Shown: in pieces, positions 17,555 through 25,632 of the stretch | How positions within the stretch are numbered: position 1 is the stretch's first letter | Layout: every line of letters begins with the position of its first letter | Origin: a virus | Reading direction: 5' to 3' (one strand) | Virus record (IMG/VR): IMGVR_UViG_3300025085_000002 | Location: 62,001 to 126,000 of that record | Length of the DNA: 64,000 nt | Translations under genes and position numbers: made by a program | The notes under the pieces: model-generated | Told to the model about the DNA's origin: nothing | Databases searched by the model: none | Seen by the model: the letters and a program-made list of their open reading frames with translations, nothing else

Positions 17555-18201
17555 TGAACTACTCACATAAACATAAGTTTGTATGGGTTGCGCCATTTAA
17601 GGTAGCAAGTAGGGCAACTGCAGATTTCTTTAGAGAACACTCAGACCTAAATCCTCACCTACCAAATAAAGATAATCCTGGTATGATATTCACCCATACT
17701 CAAGGATGGCCTGAAGAATGTCCGAGTGATTACTCATACATTGTGAATGTCAGACATCCATATTATAGGTGGATTTCGTATTGGAAGCATGACCTAAACG
17801 ACACTACCGAATTAAAACCCAATACACCAGACCCATTAACAGCACTCAAGAGTGTTACTGATGAGAGGTGTATGGCTTGGTCCGAGTGGAGAATTATATC
17901 AGATTACCCAATTGACTATATCCTTCACGCGGAATCAGTAGAAGACGACCTTCGTAAACTTCCATTCGTGGATGATGATATGGAGATTAAGTTCACTCGT
18001 AGTAATCGAAGACCCACACAAATACCATTGGGTACAACTTGGGATGAGGAAGAACTCAGAGAGTTGGTATATGATAGATTCAGGCAAGACTATGATAATT
18101 TAGGATATGGTAAGTGGGATAACTACGACCACATTTGGGATTGTAGTCCAAAGACTGGCGCAAACATCAGGTCAGTCAAAACTTTCCCAACAAAAATTTA
18201 A
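17554..18201 (+). CDS. Sulfotransferase-family protein
   Basis: 215 residues with GTG start. FVWVAPFKVASRAT at the N-terminus is the 5'-phosphosulfate-binding loop, and IVNVRHPYYRWISYW near residue 65 is the 3'-phosphate-binding R-x-P-x-x-R motif of Sulfotransfer_2 enzymes. These transfer sulfate from PAPS to carbohydrates. An APS-kinase-like gene occurs at 42900. Its stop codon lies inside the TTAACA element of the next promoter. Confidence 0.75.
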   Translation: MNYSHKHKFVWVAPFKVASRATADFFREHSDLNPHLPNKDNPGMIFTHTQGWPEECPSDYSYIVNVRHPYYRWISYWKHDLNDTTELKPNTPDPLTALKSVTDERCMAWSEWRIISDYPIDYILHAESVEDDLRKLPFVDDDMEIKFTRSNRRPTQIPLGTTWDEEELRELVYDRFRQDYDNLGYGKWDNYDHIWDCSPKTGANIRSVKTFPTKI

Positions 18202-18254
18202 CAATTTCTTAACATTAAAAGCTTGTGTAACTACTACTTTTTCACTATATTTAC
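18198..18254 (+). promoter_or_regulatory. Class I phage promoter (double TTAACA module)
   Basis: TTAACA at 18198 and 18209 (11 apart), TTGT at 18223 (14 further), 19-base spacer, TATATTTAC at 18246. One of eleven promoters with this geometry. Confidence 0.8.
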
Positions 18255-18281
18255 TATGTAATAATGAGAGAGATAAAGCTT

Positions 18282-18512
18282 ATGACAATTAAAGAATTTT
18301 ACTTAGACAACTACCCAAGTGATGAGTTGGGTAATGAGATTAACGAGAACTCAACCTTCGTTGGGTTACTTTGGATGTTACAAACCAAACGTTCTGTCTA
18401 CGACTTTCTTGGAATCTCCGATACTATTGTCAGAGAACGAGTGTTTCAAGAGTTGGCAAAACAGCTTCGATTAAGTTACACCACCATCTACGAGATGTGG
18501 TTGAAAGCTTAA
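18282..18512 (+). CDS. Hypothetical protein
   Basis: 76 residues from ATG 18282. An in-frame ATG at 18264 belongs to the conserved leader (GTAATAATGAGAGAG) shared by several promoters, so the later start is preferred. The protein is helical, with RERVFQELAKQLRLSYTTIYEMW reminiscent of a helix-turn-helix but not decisive. Not recognised. Confidence 0.6.
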   Translation: MTIKEFYLDNYPSDELGNEINENSTFVGLLWMLQTKRSVYDFLGISDTIVRERVFQELAKQLRLSYTTIYEMWLKA

Positions 18513-18564
18513 CAATTTCTTAACATTAAACATTTGGTGATATCAAAAATTATCACTATATTAG
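18509..18564 (+). promoter_or_regulatory. Class I phage promoter (double TTAACA module)
   Basis: TTAACA at 18509 and 18520, TTGG at 18534, 19-base spacer, TATATTAG at 18557. Drives the 18593 gene. Confidence 0.82.
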
Positions 18565-18592
18565 TACTGTAATAATAAGAGATATAAAAGTT

Positions 18593-19138
18593 ATGAAGAA
18601 AGAAAATCCAAACATCCAAGTTGACTTCCAAGGAGTCCGTTACAACGTTCGTAAGACTGCTCTAAGAACTTACACCTATGGTGAGAACGAAGGTAGTAGG
18701 TATTTGAATATTGGGCCAACTGAGGGTGGTCAGATGACTAAACAATACGTTAAGACCATCAACAAGAACTACCTTTGTAAGGTCAAAGCAGAACACTTTA
18801 GTATGGGTAACTCACTAAATGTTTATGTGACTATGAAAGATGGGTCACCAATTCCACAAGAAGACTTTAATAAAATCAAAGACTTTGTTGAGATGTTCAA
18901 GTATGGTAGTTTCAATGGTATGATTGATATGTACGAAACTCGAAACGCAAGTTACGAAACCGACAACGGAAACCACATTGAGGGTGGATGTAAATACACC
19001 CACGTTAGTAACACACCACGATTCGGAACAGTTGAGTGGATTGTCAATGAGGTAACGAATCTTGGTAGAACTCTTGAGGATACTACACAATACGTTTCTA
19101 ACAAAAAGATTGTTGAAAGAGCAGTGGCTCAACTTTAA
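18593..19138 (+). CDS. Hypothetical protein
   Basis: 181 residues, no signal peptide or membrane helix. Beta-rich N-terminal half (FQGVRYNVRKTALRTYTYG) and a polar, Asn-rich middle. Directly controlled by its own class I promoter and starts in the AAAGTTATG context. Expected to be an early or middle protein; not recognised. Confidence 0.7.
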   Translation: MKKENPNIQVDFQGVRYNVRKTALRTYTYGENEGSRYLNIGPTEGGQMTKQYVKTINKNYLCKVKAEHFSMGNSLNVYVTMKDGSPIPQEDFNKIKDFVEMFKYGSFNGMIDMYETRNASYETDNGNHIEGGCKYTHVSNTPRFGTVEWIVNEVTNLGRTLEDTTQYVSNKKIVERAVAQL

Positions 19139-19190
19139 CAATTTCTTAACATTAAAAGTTTGGTGGTTGACTAAATAATCACTATATTAG
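19135..19190 (+). promoter_or_regulatory. Class I phage promoter (double TTAACA module)
   Basis: TTAACA at 19135 and 19146, TTGG at 19160, 19-base spacer, TATATTAG at 19183. The stop codon of the upstream gene is inside the first box. Confidence 0.82.
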
Positions 19191-19209
19191 TACTGTAATA
19201 ATGAGAGAT

Positions 19210-19392
19210 ATGATAAATAAAATTGATTTTAAGTTTTTAGTTGCTTCTTTAATGTTTTTAAGTTTGGGTGTATTAACACTTAATGGTAACATTCAAAACT
19301 ACGTTCACTTCCAAGACCCCTTAAACGAAATGGGATTTGCATTCTTAGGGTTTTTCGGTGGTGTTTTATTCGCATTAGGTATTAAAAAATAA
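19210..19392 (+). CDS. Small two-helix membrane protein
   Basis: 60 residues from ATG 19210 (the ATG at 19201 is part of the shared leader). Two hydrophobic helices (KFLVASLMFLSLGVLTL and GFAFLGFFGGVLFALGI) joined by a polar loop. Could be an inner-membrane effector of infection; no family recognised. Confidence 0.6.
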   Translation: MINKIDFKFLVASLMFLSLGVLTLNGNIQNYVHFQDPLNEMGFAFLGFFGGVLFALGIKK

Positions 19393-19395
19393 AAT

Positions 19396-19704
19396 ATGGA
19401 TTGTAAAATAATAATTGGTTGTCAGTATTACGAAAACTATAACGTAGGTCCGGAAGGATTCGGTGAAGTTCCACATTGGAAACCCAAAGGTGGGCATGAT
19501 TTCCAAATCAAAGTGGATTCAGATTTGTTGTTGTATTCTAATAAGTTAGAACAACATTTAACAAAGTTGGTTGAGGCTCAATCAACTATTGCTGAAAAGT
19601 TTGAGTATCGTGAACACAAACTTGAATGGAGTGAACCATCGGTTTTGAGTACGGAATCTTTGTATGAACTAATTCGAACAGAAGATGAAGAAGTGGCAGT
19701 ATAG
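19396..19704 (+). CDS. Hypothetical protein
   Basis: 102 residues; begins CKIIIGCQYYENYN, with EVPHWKPKGGHDF next. Acidic C-terminus. It overlaps the SWIM zinc-finger gene by 20 bases. Not recognised. Confidence 0.6.
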   Translation: MDCKIIIGCQYYENYNVGPEGFGEVPHWKPKGGHDFQIKVDSDLLLYSNKLEQHLTKLVEAQSTIAEKFEYREHKLEWSEPSVLSTESLYELIRTEDEEVAV

Positions 19705-19876
19705 AGAAATGGGGTCTCGCGATAAGAAGACCAAGAAGCTAAAATACTACAATGTATCAGTTGAGAACTGGAAGATTGTAGATTGTGAGTGTCCGGCACG
19801 TGAGTTCCGTAGATACACCCCTTGTAAACATATGAAACGACTATCAGAAAAGATGTCAAACTTAACAATAAATTAA
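19685..19876 (+). CDS. SWIM zinc-finger protein
   Basis: 63 residues. VDCECPAREFRRYTPCKHMK near the C-terminus is a SWIM motif (CxC...CxH), known to bind zinc and mediate DNA or protein contacts. The rest is a basic N-terminal segment. A stand-alone SWIM protein this small is likely a nucleic-acid-binding or host-takeover factor. Its stop overlaps the next promoter element. Confidence 0.7.
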   Translation: MKKWQYREMGSRDKKTKKLKYYNVSVENWKIVDCECPAREFRRYTPCKHMKRLSEKMSNLTIN

Positions 19877-19916
19877 CATAAAAACTTGTGTATGTCGAAT
19901 ATATTTCGTATATTAC
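19862..19916 (+). promoter_or_regulatory. Class I phage promoter (double TTAACA module)
   Basis: TTAACA at 19862 and TTAACAT at 19873, TTGT at 19886 (13 instead of 14), 19-base spacer, TATATTAC at 19909. The leader contains a run of GA repeats before ATG 19948. Confidence 0.75.
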
Positions 19917-19947
19917 ACCTGTAATAAGAGAGAGAGAGATAATAAAC

Positions 19948-20301
19948 ATGAAACAAAAAACTATTTTCAGCGATATTGATGGGACTTTAGTTCACCAAGT
20001 ACAATTCGAAAATATTGACCCGTTCACTTCCAAAGCACTACCTGGCGCTGTTGAGATTCTAACTAAGATGTTCAAAGAAGGTCACCACATTGTGTTGACT
20101 ACTGCACGTCCAGAAGAACTAAGAGACACTACCATCCAAGAGATGGACTTGTTAGGAATTCCATTTCACCAATTGGTAATGGGTATTGGTCGTAGTGAAC
20201 GTATTTTAATCAACAATACAAGTACTAAGAACCCCAACGAGAAACGTGCTACGGCTATCGAGGTTCAGAAAAACAATGGTATTGAAGGTTACGGACTATA
20301 A
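19948..20301 (+). CDS. Small HAD-like phosphatase
   Basis: 117 residues from ATG 19948 (upstream in-frame ATG lies in the promoter). FSDIDGTLV (residues 6-14) is HAD motif I and VLTTARPEE motif II; the C-terminal ILINNTSTKNP occupies the motif III position as in small sugar-phosphate or capsule-associated HAD enzymes. Substrate unknown. Confidence 0.72.
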   Translation: MKQKTIFSDIDGTLVHQVQFENIDPFTSKALPGAVEILTKMFKEGHHIVLTTARPEELRDTTIQEMDLLGIPFHQLVMGIGRSERILINNTSTKNPNEKRATAIEVQKNNGIEGYGL

Positions 20302-20322
20302 AACTTAAAAACAAATAAATAT

Positions 20323-20499
20323 ATGAAAAAGTTAGCCAAATGGGCACCAGCCCTAATCGCATTAATCGCATTACTCTATTCAGTAGCGTTAGGTTCGATG
20401 GGTCGTACTGAAGAAGCACAATACTCTTCACATTGGCCAAGTACCTTAATCCTATTCTATCTACTAATAGACAAAATTAAGAACACGGAAATACAATAG
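20323..20499 (+). CDS. Small membrane protein
   Basis: 58 residues: a membrane helix (PALIALIALLYSVALGSMG), a polar loop and a second hydrophobic stretch (STLILFYLLI). Not recognised. It lies in a cluster of four tiny membrane or acidic proteins. Confidence 0.55.
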   Translation: MKKLAKWAPALIALIALLYSVALGSMGRTEEAQYSSHWPSTLILFYLLIDKIKNTEIQ

Positions 20500-20501
20500 T
20501 T

Positions 20502-20690
20502 ATGAGCTTTTCAATGTATTTTGTAGGTTTTGTAATTTTTGTATTGTATATGTACTTTACTATTTGGAACATTAATAATGGTTCTAAAAAGCAAGAAGAA
20601 GATTACTACCAAAGACATAATCAACCTAACCCATCTGATTATGATGGCATGGGCAATTATAGTAGGTTCCCTAAAGATGAAATGGACTAA
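20502..20690 (+). CDS. Small membrane-anchored protein
   Basis: 62 residues; one N-terminal membrane helix (YFVGFVIFVLYMYFTIW) and a polar cytoplasmic or periplasmic tail. Start in the ATAGTTATG context. Not recognised. Confidence 0.55.
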   Translation: MSFSMYFVGFVIFVLYMYFTIWNINNGSKKQEEDYYQRHNQPNPSDYDGMGNYSRFPKDEMD

Positions 20691-20693
20691 ACT

Positions 20694-20795
20694 ATGGATT
20701 GGTTATTACTATTACTTATCGGAATACTTGGTGGTTCTACTACTTATGGTATGATACGTGTATTATCGTATCTTCACGATAAGGAGAATGGATGA
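20694..20795 (+). CDS. Tiny membrane protein
   Basis: 33 residues, a hydrophobic helix (WLLLLLIGILGGSTTYGMI) then a charged tail. ATG follows the previous stop by a few bases, and its stop overlaps the next start (ATGA), which supports expression. Confidence 0.45.
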   Translation: MDWLLLLLIGILGGSTTYGMIRVLSYLHDKENG

Positions 20796-21028
20796 CTAAA
20801 GAAGATTTAATAGAGCTTGGATTTGATAGATTTGATGAGTATGATTCGGATGTTGGGGACTGGTATTACTATGAATCAACATGGAATGGTATTGAATTAA
20901 TTACAAATCCATCAGATGAGTGGAATTCTAAAGGAATGTATGTCGAGATAATTGATACAGATGTAAGATTCCGGTCACTAAACGATTTATGGGCACTAAA
21001 GGAGATACTTAGTAATAATATGAAGTAA
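20792..21028 (+). CDS. Hypothetical acidic protein
   Basis: 78 residues with many Asp/Trp/Tyr (EYDSDVGDWYYYESTWNG), preceded by AAGGAGAATGG, a good ribosome binding site. Likely a small beta-rich phage accessory protein; not recognised. Confidence 0.6.
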   Translation: MTKEDLIELGFDRFDEYDSDVGDWYYYESTWNGIELITNPSDEWNSKGMYVEIIDTDVRFRSLNDLWALKEILSNNMK

Positions 21029-21363
21029 TGAGAGATAACTTAAAAACAATAGTTGTACATATACCAAAGCGGTGTAGAAAGCCAAAAATGGATATATTCG
21101 ATGACCACATTGATAAAGTTAACAATGCACGTTCAACTAAATACTTACCAGATGATACCAATATTATTGCAATGGGTATGGGTGGTCAAGGTTTAATTGA
21201 TATGTATAATGAGAAACACTTTGGTATTAAACGTAAGGTAGTATCTAAAAAGGTGGTGAGTTTAAAGAATAAAAATACCACTAAGAAAAAAGTTAATAAA
21301 TCTGAATTGAAGAAAGCTATATCTAACCAAAAGTCATTTGTTAATGGTGAAAAGTTTTGGTAA
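21028..21363 (+). CDS. Hypothetical basic protein
   Basis: 111 residues; start overlaps the previous stop. The C-terminal 50 residues are very Lys-rich and could bind nucleic acid. The -33 box of the groES promoter lies in its 3' end. Not recognised. Confidence 0.6.
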   Translation: MRDNLKTIVVHIPKRCRKPKMDIFDDHIDKVNNARSTKYLPDDTNIIAMGMGGQGLIDMYNEKHFGIKRKVVSKKVVSLKNKNTTKKKVNKSELKKAISNQKSFVNGEKFW

Positions 21364-21387
21364 TCTCAGATTTATTTTGTATATTAG
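21357..21387 (+). promoter_or_regulatory. Bacteroidota-type promoter of groES
   Basis: TTGG at 21357, 19-base spacer, TATATTAG at 21380. No TTAACA boxes upstream. A 23-base leader follows before ATG 21411. Confidence 0.75.
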
Positions 21388-21410
21388 TAAATAATAAAGG
21401 AAAACAAGTT

Positions 21411-21695
21411 ATGAAGTATCAACCTTTGAATGACTATGTGTTAGTCAAAACTATCAAAGAAGAAGAGAAAACTAAAGGTGGACTCTACAAACCATCAGAC
21501 TCTAAAGAGCAAATGCATGGTGAAGTAATATCAGTTGGAAATGGTATCTACACATCCAATGGTACATTGATACCTATGGTTTTAAATGTAGGTGATAGAG
21601 TAATTGTACCAAATACTGGTATCCAAATGAAGTTGGATGGTGAGAAGTACAATATGTATCGTGAACAAGAAATTCTAATGGTAATCAATGAGTAA
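21411..21695 (+). CDS. groES: GroES-like co-chaperonin
   Basis: 94 residues, close to the 95-97 of bacterial GroES. PLNDYVLVKTIKEEEKTKGG matches the N-terminal strand and mobile loop; HGEVISVGNG and VGDRVIVPNTGIQMKLDGE match the following barrel core. It should cap a chaperonin ring, most simply the phage GroEL encoded 1.4 kb downstream. ATG 21411 is chosen because the longer frame starts inside the promoter. Confidence 0.88.
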   Translation: MKYQPLNDYVLVKTIKEEEKTKGGLYKPSDSKEQMHGEVISVGNGIYTSNGTLIPMVLNVGDRVIVPNTGIQMKLDGEKYNMYREQEILMVINE

Positions 21696-21867
21696 GATTA
21701 AACGTTGGATTGATGACGAAATGTCAAAGGGTATTGACCTATTACATCCAGACAATCAAGGATTTGATGATGATTATCAAGAAGAAGGTTTTGGGGAATG
21801 GTGTCACTACTCAGGAATGCCATCACCAAACGCATACGATAATACTGAAGGTTTAGATGAGGGATGA
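21688..21867 (+). CDS. Hypothetical small acidic protein
   Basis: 59 residues starting eight bases inside groES. Asp/Glu/Gly-rich with a central GEWCHYSG. Stop overlaps the next start (ATGA). Not recognised. Confidence 0.5.
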   Translation: MSKIKRWIDDEMSKGIDLLHPDNQGFDDDYQEEGFGEWCHYSGMPSPNAYDNTEGLDEG

Positions 21868-22208
21868 GAAATCTATTAATAGGAACACTTCTATTTATAA
21901 TAGGACAATCGTTAATATGGTTTCAAACCAACGGACAATTCGTATGGCCGTGGTTTAAAAAAAACCCACTGATAGTGTCCATCGTGGCTGGTACGGGTAT
22001 AAGTTACATATTTATTATGGCTACTCGTATGATAGCTGAGTATTATGATGGTACATTGTGGCCTGGTAGGTTTATTGCTTTTGGTAGTGGTATATTTGGA
22101 TTCACATTTCTAACTTGGTATTTTATGAATGAGGGTATTACTCTAAAAACACTTATATCATTAATTCTGGCAATTACAATAGTATCAATACAAATCTTAT
22201 GGAAATAG
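21864..22208 (+). CDS. Polytopic membrane protein
   Basis: 114 residues with about four membrane helices and short loops (e.g. LIGTLLFIIGQSLIWF, LISLILAITIVSIQIL). Charge pattern suggests both termini face the cytoplasm. Unknown role, possibly membrane remodelling or superinfection exclusion. Confidence 0.6.
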   Translation: MRNLLIGTLLFIIGQSLIWFQTNGQFVWPWFKKNPLIVSIVAGTGISYIFIMATRMIAEYYDGTLWPGRFIAFGSGIFGFTFLTWYFMNEGITLKTLISLILAITIVSIQILWK

Positions 22209-22417
22209 TAAAAAGTGAACTCGCTAGACACACGCTGATTCTAAATGAAGTTACTGAAATCGTATACTCAAATCCAATTCATATAAAAGGTATAACTGCC
22301 TATAACGAGAAACGTAAGTTACTAACTCTTACAGATAGAGTTCAACAAAATCGCCAATTACTAAGAAGAAGAGACCTTCAATTTTTACAAAGGTTGATTA
22401 ATAAGTATTCTCAATGA
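22199..22417 (+). CDS. Hypothetical helical protein
   Basis: 72 residues, basic and helical (RVQQNRQLLRRRDLQFLQRL). Start is inside the preceding gene. Not recognised. Confidence 0.5.
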   Translation: MEIVKSELARHTLILNEVTEIVYSNPIHIKGITAYNEKRKLLTLTDRVQQNRQLLRRRDLQFLQRLINKYSQ

Positions 22418-22440
22418 TACTTATATAAAAATGGAAACAA

Positions 22441-23049
22441 ATGAGTAGTTACAAAAAAGGAACAAAACTTCCAAATGGTTATGTTTTAGGTAAAGGAAGA
22501 ACTCCACTTAACCTTACTGAAGCTCAAATCCGTTATGCGATGAAGAACTCCAAATCTAACTCATCTGCTGCAAGATTCCTTAATGTATCATTTACTACTT
22601 ATCAGAAATATTCCAAATTATACAAAGACGATGATACTGGTAAAACTTTATATGAACTACATAAGAACCAAAAAGGTGAAGGTGTAAAGAAACCATATAA
22701 TGTTTCAAAAGGTAGATATGCGCTTCAAGACATTTTGGATGGTAAATATCCTGATTATGGTGTACATTTCTTAAAGAAGAGATTAATCAATAACGCAGAT
22801 AATATGCCAGAGTTCCCACATGAATGTCATAATTGTGGGTATAGTGAAAGTAGAATTACGGATGGAAACGTTCCATTAGTATTAGACCACATGGATGATG
22901 ATTGGACAAATCATAAACTTGAAAATATAAGATTTTTATGTTACAATTGTTATCACAACCTCCGAGGTAATATCAGAGGCAGACAGCCTGAGTGGAGAGC
23001 TGAACAAATTAGAAAAGCAAGAAAAAAACAAAAAAAGAAGGACAAATAA
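22441..23049 (+). CDS. HNH endonuclease-like protein
   Basis: 202 residues. The C-terminal half has CHNCG, LVLDHMDDDWTNHKLENIRFLCYN and CYHN: the two CxxC knuckles and the D-H/N-H core of an HNH nuclease. The N-terminal part (LTEAQIRYAMKNSKSNSSAARFL) looks like a helix-turn-helix DNA-binding domain. Together this is the layout of a homing-type or phage free-standing HNH nuclease inserted between groES and groEL. Confidence 0.8.
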   Translation: MSSYKKGTKLPNGYVLGKGRTPLNLTEAQIRYAMKNSKSNSSAARFLNVSFTTYQKYSKLYKDDDTGKTLYELHKNQKGEGVKKPYNVSKGRYALQDILDGKYPDYGVHFLKKRLINNADNMPEFPHECHNCGYSESRITDGNVPLVLDHMDDDWTNHKLENIRFLCYNCYHNLRGNIRGRQPEWRAEQIRKARKKQKKKDK

Positions 23050-23052
23050 GTT

Positions 23053-24636
23053 ATGGGTAAAGAAGTATTTTACGGAAAGACATCGAGAGAGAAACTCTTA
23101 GAAGGTGTAGATGCATTAGCAGATGCAGTTGTAGTTACATTAGGACCACGTGGTCGTAACGTGATTATTGAAACTGATACAACACCACATATTACAAAGG
23201 ATGGGGTTACAGTAGCTAAGTCTATTGAATTTACAGACCCAACCAAAAACTTGGGTGCTAAGGTAATCAAAGAAGCATCTCAACAAACTGCTGACAACGC
23301 AGGTGATGGGACAACTACCTCAACTGTACTTGCACGTGATATCTTTAAAAAAGGTATGGATGCAATTGAAAAGGGAGCTAACCCAATTGAATTGAAACGT
23401 GGGATGGATACTGCAGTAAAAGGTATTGTTAATAATCTTGTTGAAACCATTTCAACTAAAGTAGAAACTAACGACCAAATCAAACAGGTAGCAACAATCT
23501 CAGCAAATGGTGATTCGGTGATTGGTTCTATGATTGCTGATGCAATGGACCAAGTTGGTCGTGATGGGGTAATTACTGTTGAAGAGGGTAATTCAAGTGA
23601 TGATGAACTGACTATTGTAGAGGGGTTGGAATTCGAACAAGGATACCTATCACATTATTTCATTAACAATCAGACCAAATTGACTTCTGAATTAGAAGAC
23701 CCTATGATTCTTATGTATGATGGTCGTATTTCAGAAATGGATGACATCGTTGGTATCCTTGAGGGTGTATCAAGTAAGAATCAGGCAATTGTAGTAATTG
23801 CTCAAGAAGTAGATGGGCAAGCGCTAGCTACAATGGTAGTTAATTCGGCACGTCAAACCTTAAAATGTGTTGCTATCAAAGCACCTGGCTTCGGTAACGA
23901 ACGTAGTGAGATGTTGAGAGATATGTCTGCTCTAACCGGCGCTACTTTGTTTGGTGGTGTTGGTAAAGAGTTGGAAGATATCACAATGGATGACTTAGGG
24001 TCAGCTGACAAAGTAGTGGTTAGTAAATCTAAATCAGTAATCATTGGTGGTGCTGGTGAATCGGATGATATCAAACTCCGTATTGACCAAATCAAGAATG
24101 AAATCGAAGAATCGAGTTCAGACTATGAGAAAGAAAAACTACACAAACGATTATCTAAGTTAAGTGGTGGTGTTGCAGTTCTCAGAGTAGGTGCTGAATC
24201 TGAAATCGAGATGAAGGAAAAGAAAGATAGAATTGATGATGCTCTACTTGCTACAAAAGCTGCAGTCGAGGAAGGTATTGTGCCAGGTGGTGGTTCTGCT
24301 CTAATCCACGCAAGTGATAGAATACATATGGGTGTTGATAGATTATCAGCTGACCAAGAAACCGGATTCAATATTGTATGTTCTGCCTGTTACTCACCTT
24401 TTAATTCTATTTTAGAAAATGCAGGTTTAACTTATACACCAGAAGGTGAAACTCAAACTACTTATGGTTATAATGTAGTGACTGAACAATGGTGTGATAT
24501 GTTAGAAGTGGGTGTAATTGACCCAACCAAAGTAACACGAACGGCACTTGAAAAAGCTGTCTCAGTTGCATCTACATTACTAACCACGGAATGTATGATT
24601 GTCAATGAGGTAGAGGATAGTGAATCGGAAGCTTAA
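23053..24636 (+). CDS. groEL: GroEL chaperonin
   Basis: 527 residues, slightly shorter than the usual 540-548. ATP-binding motifs TLGPRGRN (near residue 30) and GDGTTT (near 84-89) are intact, and EGIVPGGGSAL preserves the C-terminal nucleotide region. The Gly-Met tail of cellular GroEL is absent; the protein ends in an acidic EVEDSESEA. It should form a folding ring with the GroES encoded nearby. A J-domain gene begins inside its 3' end. Phage-encoded GroEL is rare. Confidence 0.95.
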   Translation: MGKEVFYGKTSREKLLEGVDALADAVVVTLGPRGRNVIIETDTTPHITKDGVTVAKSIEFTDPTKNLGAKVIKEASQQTADNAGDGTTTSTVLARDIFKKGMDAIEKGANPIELKRGMDTAVKGIVNNLVETISTKVETNDQIKQVATISANGDSVIGSMIADAMDQVGRDGVITVEEGNSSDDELTIVEGLEFEQGYLSHYFINNQTKLTSELEDPMILMYDGRISEMDDIVGILEGVSSKNQAIVVIAQEVDGQALATMVVNSARQTLKCVAIKAPGFGNERSEMLRDMSALTGATLFGGVGKELEDITMDDLGSADKVVVSKSKSVIIGGAGESDDIKLRIDQIKNEIEESSSDYEKEKLHKRLSKLSGGVAVLRVGAESEIEMKEKKDRIDDALLATKAAVEEGIVPGGGSALIHASDRIHMGVDRLSADQETGFNIVCSACYSPFNSILENAGLTYTPEGETQTTYGYNVVTEQWCDMLEVGVIDPTKVTRTALEKAVSVASTLLTTECMIVNEVEDSESEA

Positions 24637-25336
24637 AAAATATAACTTAAAGTATGAGTATTTAAAACTTGAAGAAGAGGATACCATTGAGTCTTTCGAT
24701 GAGTATGTATCAGATTTTGAATTTTATTTCGAAAAATACTACAAAAAACCTAAAAAAGGTACACCTACTGCTAAAGAACGACATATTTGGGTAAATGAAG
24801 AAACTGGAGAGGTTCGACACGAAGCCCCAAGTATGTCGTTCGAAGATATGGCAGAGGATAATAAACGAGTAGAACGAGAGAAATCTGAAAAAAAGAAGAA
24901 ACGACTCGCTGAGATTAAAAATAGACCTGATAGGATTAAGAAGTTATATAAAAAAGTAGCAATAGCTACACATCCTGATAAGGGTGGTACTGAATCCGAG
25001 TTTCAAAGAGTGTCCAACGCATTTAATGAGTTAGATTTAGCTACTTTACTTAATTTTGCTGGTAAATATGATGTAGAATATGATTTTGATGATGATGACG
25101 AAGATATTCTTTTGAAGAATCTAAAAAAGCTAGAAGAAAGTATATCACATAAAAAATCAACATTAGCATGGTATTGGGGTACGGGCACACGTGATGATAG
25201 GTTGGACGTATTACGTACCATAAAAAAGCAAACTGGTTGGGATGTTGAAGAATCGGATTTACCACCAGACCTTAAACCAAAAAAAGATGAACAAATCTTA
25301 TTAGAAGATAAGAAAAGTTTGGATAATAAAAAATAA
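24620..25336 (+). CDS. J-domain (DnaJ-like) co-chaperone
   Basis: 238 residues, GTG start 16 bases inside groEL. IKKLYKKVAIATHPDKGGTESEFQ near residues 110-133 is helix II and the HPD loop of a J domain, which stimulates DnaK ATPase. Preceding residues are acidic and Lys-rich with no Gly/Phe region or zinc finger; a short basic-acidic tail follows. Likely recruits the host DnaK to phage substrates alongside the phage chaperonin. Confidence 0.8.
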   Translation: MNRKLKKYNLKYEYLKLEEEDTIESFDEYVSDFEFYFEKYYKKPKKGTPTAKERHIWVNEETGEVRHEAPSMSFEDMAEDNKRVEREKSEKKKKRLAEIKNRPDRIKKLYKKVAIATHPDKGGTESEFQRVSNAFNELDLATLLNFAGKYDVEYDFDDDDEDILLKNLKKLEESISHKKSTLAWYWGTGTRDDRLDVLRTIKKQTGWDVEESDLPPDLKPKKDEQILLEDKKSLDNKK

Positions 25337-25349
25337 TGTTGTATATTAG
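25319..25349 (+). promoter_or_regulatory. Bacteroidota-type promoter, leaderless
   Basis: TTGG at 25319, 19-base spacer, TATATTAG at 25342-25349; ATG 25353 follows after three bases. Confidence 0.65.
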
Positions 25350-25352
25350 ACT

Positions 25353-25433
25353 ATGAATACCAATCAAATATTCCTCTATTGGGATGAAGACATCACAACG
25401 GAGCAAACAAGTTCAACTAAAAACGAAGAATAA
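25353..25433 (+). CDS. Tiny ORF, possible leader peptide
   Basis: 26 residues directly downstream of a perfect promoter and ending immediately before ATG 25434. The short peptide is Asn/Thr/Glu-rich. It could be a true microprotein or a translation-coupling leader for the next gene. Confidence 0.4.
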   Translation: MNTNQIFLYWDEDITTEQTSSTKNEE

Positions 25434-25631
25434 ATGGCAAAATTAAGAAAATTGGTCACCTATACTGATTATAGATGGGAAGAGACTGAGGAATTAACTC
25501 CTGAACAAGTAGAAAAATGGAAGTCAGAAGACGAAGACCTACAAGATGAAGTTCTTGATGAGGTAGAGTTTGAATTATCTCATGACAAGGCCTTGGAAGA
25601 TTCAGAATGGCCTGAACTAATAGAAGACTAA
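25434..25631 (+). CDS. Hypothetical acidic protein
   Basis: 65 residues, very acidic (about one third Asp/Glu), helical. Such acidic small proteins can mimic DNA, but nothing specific shows this. Co-transcribed with the next gene. Confidence 0.55.
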   Translation: MAKLRKLVTYTDYRWEETEELTPEQVEKWKSEDEDLQDEVLDEVEFELSHDKALEDSEWPELIED

Positions 25632-25632
25632 G

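Noticed and set aside
18264-18272. ATGAGAGAG as the start codon of genes downstream of class I promoters (18264, 19201, 36202, 44640)
   Set aside because: This ATG is part of the shared leader GTAATAATGAGAGA and is replaced by AATAAGAGA before other genes; later ATGs give consistent spacing.
20539-20754. 71-residue frame in the 20502-20795 region
   Set aside because: It lies across two better-supported small genes in another frame, with poor start context.
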